34,016 nt of DNA from an uncultured Nitrososphaera sp. GTDB taxonomy: Archaea > Thermoproteota > Nitrososphaeria > Nitrososphaerales > Nitrososphaeraceae. The position numbers and the translations under genes were made by a program. Numbering within the stretch: the stretch's first letter is position 1; every line of letters begins with the position of its first letter. A model generated the notes under the pieces. The model was given only the letters and a program-made list of their open reading frames with translations. It was not told where the DNA came from and made no database searches. The stretch is taken from assembly GCF_946478925.1 (NCBI RefSeq), contig NZ_CAMLDP010000011.1:1-34016 (forward strand). The letters run 5' to 3'. Positions 1-5,804 of this stretch are shown here, piece after piece.

Positions 1-467
1 TGGTCCTTCAGGTCGCGCTCGTACAGCGCGCTCATCTTTTCGCGCAGCGCCAGTTTTGCGCTCTGCCTGTCTTCTTCTGCCGGTGCATTCAGGGCCGCTG
101 CAAAGATCTCTGGCAGGTTCTCCTTTATCCAGCCGTCAAGCACTAGGTAGCGGTTCTGGTTTATCCATATCACGCGGTCGGCCGCCTGGTCGACCTCCTG
201 GTTGAACGGCGCAGTCTCGACGCGGTCGATGAGCATAAAGACGCAGTTGTTCGGATCGGGGTTGCCTAGCACCTGCTTTGAGCGGTCGCCGGCTTTACCA
301 GCACTTGCCCTTTCGATGAGTCCCGACGGGCGGATGGCCGTCCCGACAATGTGGACGCGGCTTCCGTTTATCGCCTGCACCCTGCCTATCACTATCTTGC
401 TGTACTGGCCGTCCTTTTGCGCGACAAAGACAAACTCGCCCGGCTTTATTCCGCCCTTTCCAAACAT
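1..467 (-). CDS. Hypothetical protein, C-terminus cut by window start
   Basis: This reading frame begins at an ATG at 467 and runs off the left edge, leaving 155 residues. The N-terminal ~45 residues (MFGKGGIKPGEFVFVAQKDG onward) look like a small beta-barrel, with alternating hydrophobic strands such as FVFVAQ, KIVIGRVQAI and VHIVGTAI. This is loosely reminiscent of HAS-barrel-type N-terminal modules, but I do not recognise the family. The rest is helical and charged and still open at base 1. An in-frame stop lies a few codons upstream of the ATG, and an AT-rich TATA-like stretch at 493-504 fits a leaderless start. Codon use matches the neighbours. It is a real gene in my judgement, of unknown function. 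Confidence 0.75.
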   Translation of the reverse strand, partial: MFGKGGIKPGEFVFVAQKDGQYSKIVIGRVQAINGSRVHIVGTAIRPSGLIERASAGKAGDRSKQVLGNPDPNNCVFMLIDRVETAPFNQEVDQAADRVIWINQNRYLVLDGWIKENLPEIFAAALNAPAEEDRQSAKLALREKMSALYERDLKD

Positions 468-492
468 GTGCTTGCAGAAAATCAGTCCTGTA

Positions 493-504
493 AATTATAT
501 AATA
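493..504 (-). promoter_or_regulatory. TATA-box promoter of the truncated gene
   Basis: An AT-only stretch, AATTATATAATA on the + strand, lies 26-37 bases upstream of the ATG at 467. This is the usual archaeal TATA-to-start distance for a leaderless message. Confidence 0.45.
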
Positions 505-519
505 CTTGCTGTCCCTCGG

Positions 520-654
520 CTACGCGGCCGCCTTTTTTCTTTCAAGCAGCGACAGCCCCTTAAGCTCCCTCCAGTGCGTGTAAACGAACCACAGCACGAG
601 AGGCACGGCTATTGCGAACGTCGCATACTCGGCGTAGGTGTCCATAAAGTACAT
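520..654 (-). CDS. Small single-TM membrane protein (44 aa)
   Basis: A 44-residue frame from ATG 654 to TAG 520. Residues 12-26 are hydrophobic (ATFAIAVPLVLWFVY) and predict one membrane helix. It is followed by a basic, cytosol-like tail (HWRELKGLSLLERKKAAA), so the expected topology is N-out/C-in. A TATA-like TTAAATA on the minus strand (679-686) is 25-32 bases upstream of the ATG, supporting a leaderless transcript. The size and one-helix-plus-basic-tail plan resemble accessory subunits of respiratory or cytochrome-assembly complexes (for example CcmD), but similarity is too weak to name it. It sits 52 bases upstream of the truncated gene on the same strand. Confidence 0.55.
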   Translation of the reverse strand: MYFMDTYAEYATFAIAVPLVLWFVYTHWRELKGLSLLERKKAAA

Positions 655-734
655 GGCACTTTTCTATCTCTGCCTGATTATTTAAGCATAATTATTCTTA
701 TATTATAGGATGTTTATCAAAGAATTATGTGTTT

Positions 735-757
735 GAATAGACAACAATCATCTATTC
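735..757 (+). promoter_or_regulatory. Inverted repeat abutting the TATA box of the 797 gene
   Basis: GAATAGA (735-741) and TCTATTC (751-757) form a perfect 7-base inverted repeat with a 9-base spacer. It ends exactly where the TATA-like TTAAATAT (758-765) begins. The position overlaps where the BRE would lie, so it could be a repressor or activator site for the 797 gene. Confidence 0.4.
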
Positions 758-796
758 TTAAATATCCGTTTGCAGTATGTAATATTGATATAGAGC

Positions 797-1027
797 ATGT
801 CTGAGCCAGCGGTACTCAACTGGGAAAGGGTCATGCACAAGAACGTGCGCTCCAAGGACATGGTAGACGTGGGCACCATAATCGCCGACGACGCAGACAC
901 CGTGACCATCTACAAGGGTTCAGGCCGGGAATACAAGGTGCCCAAGATGCTCGTCGAAGGGTTCAATGGCGCCGAGGTGTCGCTGAACCTTCTGTACAAG
1001 GAGCTCTCTGCTTACAAGATCCAGTGA
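797..1027 (+). CDS. Small hypothetical protein, barrel-like (76 aa)
   Basis: A 76-residue soluble protein starting at ATG 797. The pattern is all-beta: strands around VGTIIADDADTVTIYKG and EYKVPKMLVEGFNGAEVSL, ending in a short helix (LNLLYKELSAYKI). The 'protocol' of a strand, a hydrophilic turn and a KVPK segment is like PRC-barrel/DUF2171-type small proteins, which bind partner proteins or RNA; that assignment is only a resemblance. The TATA-like TTAAATAT at 758-765 is 32-39 bases upstream. The stop is followed by a T-run at 1043-1048. No conserved neighbour helps with function. Confidence 0.75.
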   Translation: MSEPAVLNWERVMHKNVRSKDMVDVGTIIADDADTVTIYKGSGREYKVPKMLVEGFNGAEVSLNLLYKELSAYKIQ

Positions 1028-1042
1028 GAGACCCACTCCTTA

Positions 1043-1048
1043 TTTTTT
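1043..1048 (+). terminator. T-run terminator after the 797 gene
   Basis: Six consecutive T residues 15 bases after the stop codon. Archaeal RNA polymerase terminates at oligo-T without needing a hairpin. Confidence 0.35.
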
Positions 1049-1183
1049 GCGCACAGGCAAGCTAAAGTTGGCCAGGACGGCGCGAGTTTTTTCAGAAATC
1101 CAAAATTGCCAGACCAAGTAATCACATTTTAGCATCGTAATCGGCGCAGAATTACATTTATTAACACAGCCGCCAAAGGTTAG

Positions 1184-1189
1184 GGAGGT
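1184..1189 (+). promoter_or_regulatory. Shine-Dalgarno supporting the TTG start at 1199
   Basis: GGAGGT lies 9 bases before the TTG at 1199. It is one of the few strong ribosome binding sites in a window dominated by apparently leaderless genes, and it decides the start of the Lrp/AsnC gene. Confidence 0.6.
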
Positions 1190-1198
1190 AGAGAGAGT

Positions 1199-1672
1199 TT
1201 GCACAAGTTTGACGAGCTTGACATGAGGATTTTGTCCGAACTCACAAGGGACGCCAGCATTTCTGTACCACGTCTTTCCAAAAAGCTGAACATAAACGCG
1301 TCCGTACTGTACAGCAGGATAAAGCGCCTGTCCAAGCGCAGCCTGGTCAAGAAATTCACGGTCGTCGTCAACGAGAGTATGCTCGGCATAAACGTCAAGG
1401 CGACAGTCGGCATAAACCGCGACCCCAAGCTGAAGGAGCCCATCCACGGCGAGCTCTTAAAGATCCCGGAGGTGAGATCCGTGTCCGAGGTGACCGGCAG
1501 GTTCGACATGATAGTGACGGTCAGCGCGCACACGCTTGAAGAGCTGCACAACGTGGTCATCGAGCGCATCGGCAAGATAGAGGGCATACAGAACACCGAG
1601 ACCTTTGTCGAGATGCAGCGCACCGAGAAGGAGCCGCTCTACACCGCACAGCAGGCCGGGATATCCCGCTAG
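1199..1672 (+). CDS. Lrp/AsnC family transcriptional regulator
   Basis: This 157-residue protein has the classic Lrp/AsnC plan. An N-terminal helix-turn-helix occupies about residues 4-50 (DELDMRILSELTRDASISVP then LSKKLNINASVLYSRIKRL). A linker strand follows, and then an alpha/beta RAM domain at about 65-145, with VKATVGINRD, VRSVSEVTGRFDMIVTV and a final amphipathic helix. Such proteins assemble into dimers and octamers that bind DNA and sense amino acids or other small molecules through the RAM domain. The TTG start is preceded by a good Shine-Dalgarno (1184-1189) and a TATA-like ATTTATTA (1156-1163). The gene is monocistronic; its target and ligand cannot be read from the context. Confidence 0.9.
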   Translation: MHKFDELDMRILSELTRDASISVPRLSKKLNINASVLYSRIKRLSKRSLVKKFTVVVNESMLGINVKATVGINRDPKLKEPIHGELLKIPEVRSVSEVTGRFDMIVTVSAHTLEELHNVVIERIGKIEGIQNTETFVEMQRTEKEPLYTAQQAGISR

Positions 1673-1696
1673 CTTGCCACAGCTACTTCCATCTAT

Positions 1697-1981
1697 CTAG
1701 GCCATATCCGCAAGCTCTCTTGCCTTTTGCAGCACCTGCCTGCCCTTGTTCGTGGCAGTATAGTGAACAAAGTATCTCTTGTTTGTCTTTAGGCTTATGG
1801 TCGTTATCAGGCCGGCGTCCTCAAGGTCCTTGAGCCGCTGCGACCTGGTTCTCTCGTTTGGGCTGTGGCTTTCAAGGTCGGTGAACCGCAACGGCTTTTT
1901 GCTCACCGCTTCGAGCATGTCCAGCGCATACGTCTGGGCAAGCATGTACACCAGCCCCCATTTGGGCGAATGCGCCATCAT
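1697..1981 (-). CDS. Winged-helix transcriptional regulator (94 aa)
   Basis: This 94-residue protein starts at tandem ATG codons (1981/1978). The start MMAHSPKWGLVYMLAQTYAL leads into a winged helix: helix 1 (YALDMLEAVSKK), a turn with PLRFTDLE, a recognition helix rich in Arg (SPNERTRSQRLKDLEDAGLI), and a wing (TTISLKTNKRYFVHYTATNKG). The final helix is polar. This is the HxlR/PadR-like small regulator type common in ammonia-oxidising archaea. A TATA box on the minus strand (2001-2008) lies 20-27 bases upstream, so the message is probably leaderless. A longer in-frame extension to 2233 exists but would read through the promoter, so it was rejected. Confidence 0.85.
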   Translation of the reverse strand: MMAHSPKWGLVYMLAQTYALDMLEAVSKKPLRFTDLESHSPNERTRSQRLKDLEDAGLITTISLKTNKRYFVHYTATNKGRQVLQKARELADMA

Positions 1982-2016
1982 GTAGATGCACCGCCCATGT
2001 AATAAAATGAATTTTC

Positions 2017-2026
2017 GATAGCTATC
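2017..2026. promoter_or_regulatory. Palindrome next to the wHTH gene promoter
   Basis: GATAGCTATC is a perfect 10-base palindrome just upstream of the TATA box (2001-2008) of the minus-strand wHTH gene. A further perfect 7-base inverted repeat, TGTAGAT (1981-1987) and ATCTACA (2024-2030), brackets the whole promoter. It could be an autoregulatory operator; this is inference. Confidence 0.35.
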
Positions 2027-2133
2027 TACAGGAAACTTTAATATAATAAAGTTGCAATCTGCCAAAGGGTACAAGTGCAAGAAAGCGTCGCTGCAATGGT
2101 CCAAAATAGAAAAATTAGAAGGGGAAGAGACAA

Positions 2134-2313
2134 ATGACAGAATTTTCTGATTCAAGCTCACACCGGCAAGAAATGTCGCACTCAGTACCGTGCAACCTGT
2201 GCAACGCGCTCCCTGCAGAAGCAGAAAAGGCAAGGACCGCTGACGAGGCCGACTGGGAGCAGCTCATCCAGTTCGTGTTGCGCGGGCACAAAAAAGCGTG
2301 CCACAGGGGATAG
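2134..2313 (+). CDS. Small Cys/His protein, possible zinc-binding (59 aa)
   Basis: A 59-residue frame from ATG 2134, preceded by a purine-rich AGAAGGGGAAGAG that could act as a ribosome binding site. Residues 20-23 form CNLC, and the end carries H52, C56 and H57 (GHKKACHRG). Two cysteines near the middle and a Cys/His pair at the end could ligate one zinc ion. The N-terminus is Ser-rich and disordered, and residues 30-50 are helical and acidic (ADEADWEQLIQFVL). It is divergent from the wHTH gene, from which it may be regulated. Family unknown. The codon pattern (G/C-rich third positions from residue 17 on) supports real coding. Confidence 0.5.
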   Translation: MTEFSDSSSHRQEMSHSVPCNLCNALPAEAEKARTADEADWEQLIQFVLRGHKKACHRG

Positions 2314-2381
2314 CGATTTGACGCACGATAAGCAAGTAATCGCAAGACAGGCCGCCTGTTTGTTTAATCTTAATCCGATGT

Positions 2382-2389
2382 TTTATATA
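2382..2389 (+). promoter_or_regulatory. TATA box of secE
   Basis: TTTATATA is 28-35 bases before the ATG at 2417. It indicates that the shorter SecE start is correct and that the upstream in-frame extension to 2318 is not translated. Confidence 0.6.
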
Positions 2390-2416
2390 GCGCATGGAGT
2401 CATCTTTGCGCATAAT

Positions 2417-2602
2417 ATGTCGATGGTCGAGCGCAAGATAGGGGAAATTATCCAGACCCTCCGGCTGACCAAGAAGACTAGCAGAGAAGACTATACCCAG
2501 CACTTGCGCCTGGTAGGTCTTGGCCTCGGGGCGGTGGGGGGCATTGCCTTTATTATCAAGCTGGTGTCTGAATTTGTCTCGCTTGGCCTCGGCGGACGCT
2601 GA
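2417..2602 (+). CDS. secE: Preprotein translocase subunit SecE/Sec61-gamma
   Basis: A 61-residue protein with the Sec61-gamma layout. An N-terminal amphipathic helix lies along the membrane (residues 3-30, VERKIGEIIQTLRLTKKTSR then EDYTQHLRLVGLG). One C-terminal transmembrane helix follows (about 33-55, LGAVGGIAFIIKLVSEFVSL). SecE clamps the SecY channel halves together in the plasma membrane. The length is typical for archaeal SecE. An in-frame TTG at 2318 would add 33 residues, but the TATA box at 2382-2389 excludes it. In many archaea secE sits beside spt5/nusG; here the next gene is thioredoxin with its own promoter. Confidence 0.85.
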   Translation: MSMVERKIGEIIQTLRLTKKTSREDYTQHLRLVGLGLGAVGGIAFIIKLVSEFVSLGLGGR

Positions 2603-2605
2603 TCG

Positions 2606-2613
2606 TTAAAATA
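2606..2613 (+). promoter_or_regulatory. TATA box of thioredoxin gene
   Basis: TTAAAATA lies 23-30 bases before ATG 2636, right after the secE stop, so thioredoxin has its own promoter and a leaderless message. Confidence 0.5.
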
Positions 2614-2635
2614 CCGTCTTGTACAATGAAATGCC

Positions 2636-2983
2636 ATGGAAACTAGTACCACAAACAACGTCTCGCACGTCAACACAAAGACGTGGGACTCTGAGGTTAT
2701 CAAGTCAGACCTCCCGGTTTTCGTCGACTTTTGGGCAGAGTGGTGCGGGCCGTGCAGGATGGTCGGCCCCGCGGTGGAGCAGATAGCCAAGGTAATGGCT
2801 GGCAAGATCAAAGTCGCCAAGCTCAACGTGGATGAAAGCCAAGAGATCGCGATGAAGTACGGAGTCCAGTCAATCCCCTCGCTTATCCTCTTCAAGGGTG
2901 GCAAGGAAATCGGCCGGACCATCGGCGCGATGCCAAAAGAGTCGTATCTAAAGTTCATCGAAAGCACGCTTGCAAAAGCGTGA
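2636..2983 (+). CDS. trxA: Thioredoxin
   Basis: A 115-residue thioredoxin. The active-site motif WCGPC is at residues 36-40, within VFVDFWAEWCGPCRM. The cis-proline loop is GVQSIPSLILF, and the conserved GG(K)E turn near GGKEIGRTIGAMPK completes the fold. The two cysteines reduce protein disulfides in the cytoplasm and are themselves reduced by thioredoxin reductase, which is not in this window. The N-terminal ~10 residues (METSTTNNVS) are an unstructured lead-in. Length is normal for the family. It has its own TATA box at 2606-2613 and is followed by T-runs at 2991-3001 before alaS, so it is probably transcribed alone. Confidence 0.95.
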   Translation: METSTTNNVSHVNTKTWDSEVIKSDLPVFVDFWAEWCGPCRMVGPAVEQIAKVMAGKIKVAKLNVDESQEIAMKYGVQSIPSLILFKGGKEIGRTIGAMPKESYLKFIESTLAKA

Positions 2984-2990
2984 ACGTCTC

Positions 2991-3001
2991 TTTTTCATTT
3001 T
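2991..3001 (+). terminator. T-rich terminator after thioredoxin
   Basis: TTTTTCATTTT begins 7 bases after the stop codon and precedes a separate TATA-like ATTAATA (3012-3018) for alaS. Confidence 0.4.
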
Positions 3002-3064
3002 CAACGAAAGCATTAATACCGCATAGCCAGCGATAACAGCAAGAATACACGAGAGAACATACAC

Positions 3065-5794
3065 TTGGGCAAGAAAGAACTCGCCGCAATGTTTTCACAA
3101 AACCCTGACCGCTATTACAAGGTCGCGCTGTTTGACCAGATGGGGTTCCAGCGCAGGCAGTGCAACCTATGCGGCAAGCATTTCTGGACGCTCACGGACA
3201 GACAGTCGTGCCCGGACCACGAAAATTACGGTTTTATTGGCAGGCCGCCGACCGACAAGCGCCTCGACTATGTCGGCGCGTGGAAAGAGACTGAGAAATT
3301 CTTTGCAAAAAACGACCACGAGATAGTCAGGCGCTACCCCGTAGTGTGCAGGTGGCGCGACGACCTGTATTTCACGATAGCGTCGATTGTTGATTTCCAG
3401 CGCGTCATGAACAACCAGGTGGTGTTTGAATTGCCTGCAAACCCGCTCGTGGTGCCGCAGATGTGCCTCCGTTTCAACGACATTGAAAACGTCGGGCTTT
3501 CCGGCCGGCATTACACCGGCTTTTGCATGATAGGCCAGACCTGCAACGCCGACGCCCCGGGCGGTTACTGGAAGGACCGCTGCATAGAGCTCGACTATGG
3601 TATGCTCACGCAGGGACTTGGGATAAGGCCGGAAGAGATAACGTTCGTCGAAGACGTGTGGATGGGCGCCGGTGCGTTTGGCTACTCGCTTGAATATTTC
3701 GTGCGCGGCCTTGAACTTGGCAACGCCGTCTTTACAGAGTTTGAGGGCGACGAAAACAACTATCGCGTCATGAAAAACAAGATAATAGACATGGGTGCCG
3801 GCCTGGAGCGCTTTTCGTGGGTTACGATGGGCACTCCCACCAGCTATGACTGCTGCTTTGGGCCCGTCCTTGGAAAAATGCTGGACATGACGGGGACAGA
3901 CCGCAACGCAGAGTTTTTGTCAAAGTACTTTGGCGCAGTCGCGTCGAAACTCGAAACGACGGAGGGAAATGTCAAGGAATTAAAAGCAATACTTGCCCGC
4001 GAGATGGGCCTTTCGTACGACCAGCTTGCCAAGATGGTCGCTCCGCACGAGGCCGTGTACACGGTCGCAGATCACGTGCGCACGCTGCTCTTTGCCATAT
4101 CCGACGGCGCGCTCCCGTCAAACGTGGGCGGGGGCTACAACCTGCGCGTTATACTCAGAAGAGCTCTATCAATACTGGAGCGCCTGAACTGGAACAACGT
4201 CAAGCTGGAGGATGTCGCCGGCATCCAGATAGACTACCTGAAGCAGATGTATCCAGAGCTTGAGGAGCACCGGGAGGACGTGCGCACAATCCTCGGGCTG
4301 GAATCCAGCCGCTATTCCGGCTCGCGCGAGCGCATGAACGGCATAGTGGCGTCGCTAAAGACAAAGAAATCCGGCGAGCTCGAAGTCGCCGACCTCATCA
4401 GGCTGTACGAGTCAGACGGGATAACGCCCGACTATCTTGCAGAGCAGGGAGTCATCTCTACTGTGCCTTCCACGTTCTACACGAAACTTGCAGAGCTGCA
4501 CACTAGCGTCGCCGGCGGCACGGAAAAGGCCAAACCGGTGCGCGGCCTCGAAGGACTGCCTGCCACGGAGCTTCTCTACTACATGGACGAGTCGATACGC
4601 GAGTTTGACGCCAAGGTGCTCAAGGTAGTGGATAGCAAATATGCCGTCCTTGACCGAACGGCGTTCTACCCGCGAGGAGGTGGGCAAGAGCCGGACACGG
4701 GCGAGATTTCCGGCGCCAAGGTCGTTGAAGTGACAAAGCAGGCAGACATTGTGGTCCACAGGATAGAAGGTGGCAATTTACAGGAAGGGCAGGCCGTGAA
4801 AGGCATCGTGGACGGGCGCAGGCGCGACATGGTGACCAAGCACCACACTGCCACACATGTCATCAACTCGTCTGCAAGGAACAACCTAGGCTCTTGGGTA
4901 TGGCAGAACTCGGCCTTCAAGGAGGAAAACTATGGCCGGCTCGACATCACGCACCATTCCGCGCTTTCAAAGGAGGACGTGCAAAGGATAGAGCAGACTG
5001 CAAACATTGCCGTGCGCAAGAATCTGCCGGTGGACATAAAATTCTACGACAGGGGCGACGCCGAGCAGAAATACAGTTTCCGGATTTACCAGGGAGGAGT
5101 CGTGCCAACAAGCAACGTGCGCATCGTCAACATCGACAACTGGGACATCGAGGCATGCGGCGGGACGCATGTAAGGCGCACCGGCGAAATCGGGCTGATA
5201 AAGATAGTAAAGTCTGAAAGAATCCAGGACGGCGTAGTGCGCCTGGAATTCGTGGCAGGCGAGGCCGCTGTCAATTACATGCAGAACCAGGAAGCGCAGC
5301 TATCGACCATAGCACAGGCGCTAGGCTCAAGCAGGGAAAAGGTGTTAGAGTCATTCACAAAGGCGATGGACGACGCCGAGTCCGCCAAGAAAAAGATGCG
5401 TATAATGCTCCGCACGGTGGCAGAGACCATGGCAAAGGGCGCATCAGAGCAGGCAAAGAACCTCGGCGATGTCAAATTGTACAGCACGTACGACGAGGAG
5501 CTGGACGAGGATTATCACATTGCAGTAGGGGAAAAGGCGATAGAGGTTGACCCGTCGCTCGTGTACGTGGCGCTTGTCGCAAAGGGTGCCGGGATGAGAG
5601 TTATCGTGTTTGCAGGCGAAAAGGCGAGCAAGAAAGCAAAGGCAGGCGCGATAGCCAAGCAGGTGTCAGCCAAGCTCGGTGGCTCTGGAGGCGGAGACGA
5701 CCGCTTTGGGCAGGGCGGTGGCCGGCTGAAGGAAAAGATCAAAGAAGCCCTCCTTTCAGCCGAAGAGATGGTAGCGGCAGCAAAAAAGGCATGA
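3065..5794 (+). CDS. alaS: Alanyl-tRNA synthetase, archaeal type
   Basis: A 909-residue class II synthetase that charges tRNA-Ala. It has the archaeal N-terminal extension with a probable metal site (CNLCGKHFWTL then CPDH, residues 36-55). The catalytic core follows (motif 2 near RWRDDLYFTIASIVDF; GAGLERFSW near residue 245). The editing domain carries HHTATH at about 594-599 and CGGTH at about 698-702, the zinc-binding residues that clear mischarged Ser and Gly. The C-terminal region contains a coiled coil and a glycine-rich loop (GGSGGGDDRFGQGGG). The start is TTG 3065, about 50 bases after a TATA-like ATTAATA. leuS begins 10 bases after the stop, so the two are probably cotranscribed. Confidence 0.97.
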   Translation: MGKKELAAMFSQNPDRYYKVALFDQMGFQRRQCNLCGKHFWTLTDRQSCPDHENYGFIGRPPTDKRLDYVGAWKETEKFFAKNDHEIVRRYPVVCRWRDDLYFTIASIVDFQRVMNNQVVFELPANPLVVPQMCLRFNDIENVGLSGRHYTGFCMIGQTCNADAPGGYWKDRCIELDYGMLTQGLGIRPEEITFVEDVWMGAGAFGYSLEYFVRGLELGNAVFTEFEGDENNYRVMKNKIIDMGAGLERFSWVTMGTPTSYDCCFGPVLGKMLDMTGTDRNAEFLSKYFGAVASKLETTEGNVKELKAILAREMGLSYDQLAKMVAPHEAVYTVADHVRTLLFAISDGALPSNVGGGYNLRVILRRALSILERLNWNNVKLEDVAGIQIDYLKQMYPELEEHREDVRTILGLESSRYSGSRERMNGIVASLKTKKSGELEVADLIRLYESDGITPDYLAEQGVISTVPSTFYTKLAELHTSVAGGTEKAKPVRGLEGLPATELLYYMDESIREFDAKVLKVVDSKYAVLDRTAFYPRGGGQEPDTGEISGAKVVEVTKQADIVVHRIEGGNLQEGQAVKGIVDGRRRDMVTKHHTATHVINSSARNNLGSWVWQNSAFKEENYGRLDITHHSALSKEDVQRIEQTANIAVRKNLPVDIKFYDRGDAEQKYSFRIYQGGVVPTSNVRIVNIDNWDIEACGGTHVRRTGEIGLIKIVKSERIQDGVVRLEFVAGEAAVNYMQNQEAQLSTIAQALGSSREKVLESFTKAMDDAESAKKKMRIMLRTVAETMAKGASEQAKNLGDVKLYSTYDEELDEDYHIAVGEKAIEVDPSLVYVALVAKGAGMRVIVFAGEKASKKAKAGAIAKQVSAKLGGSGGGDDRFGQGGGRLKEKIKEALLSAEEMVAAAKKA

Positions 5795-5804
5795 TGATTT
5801 TATA

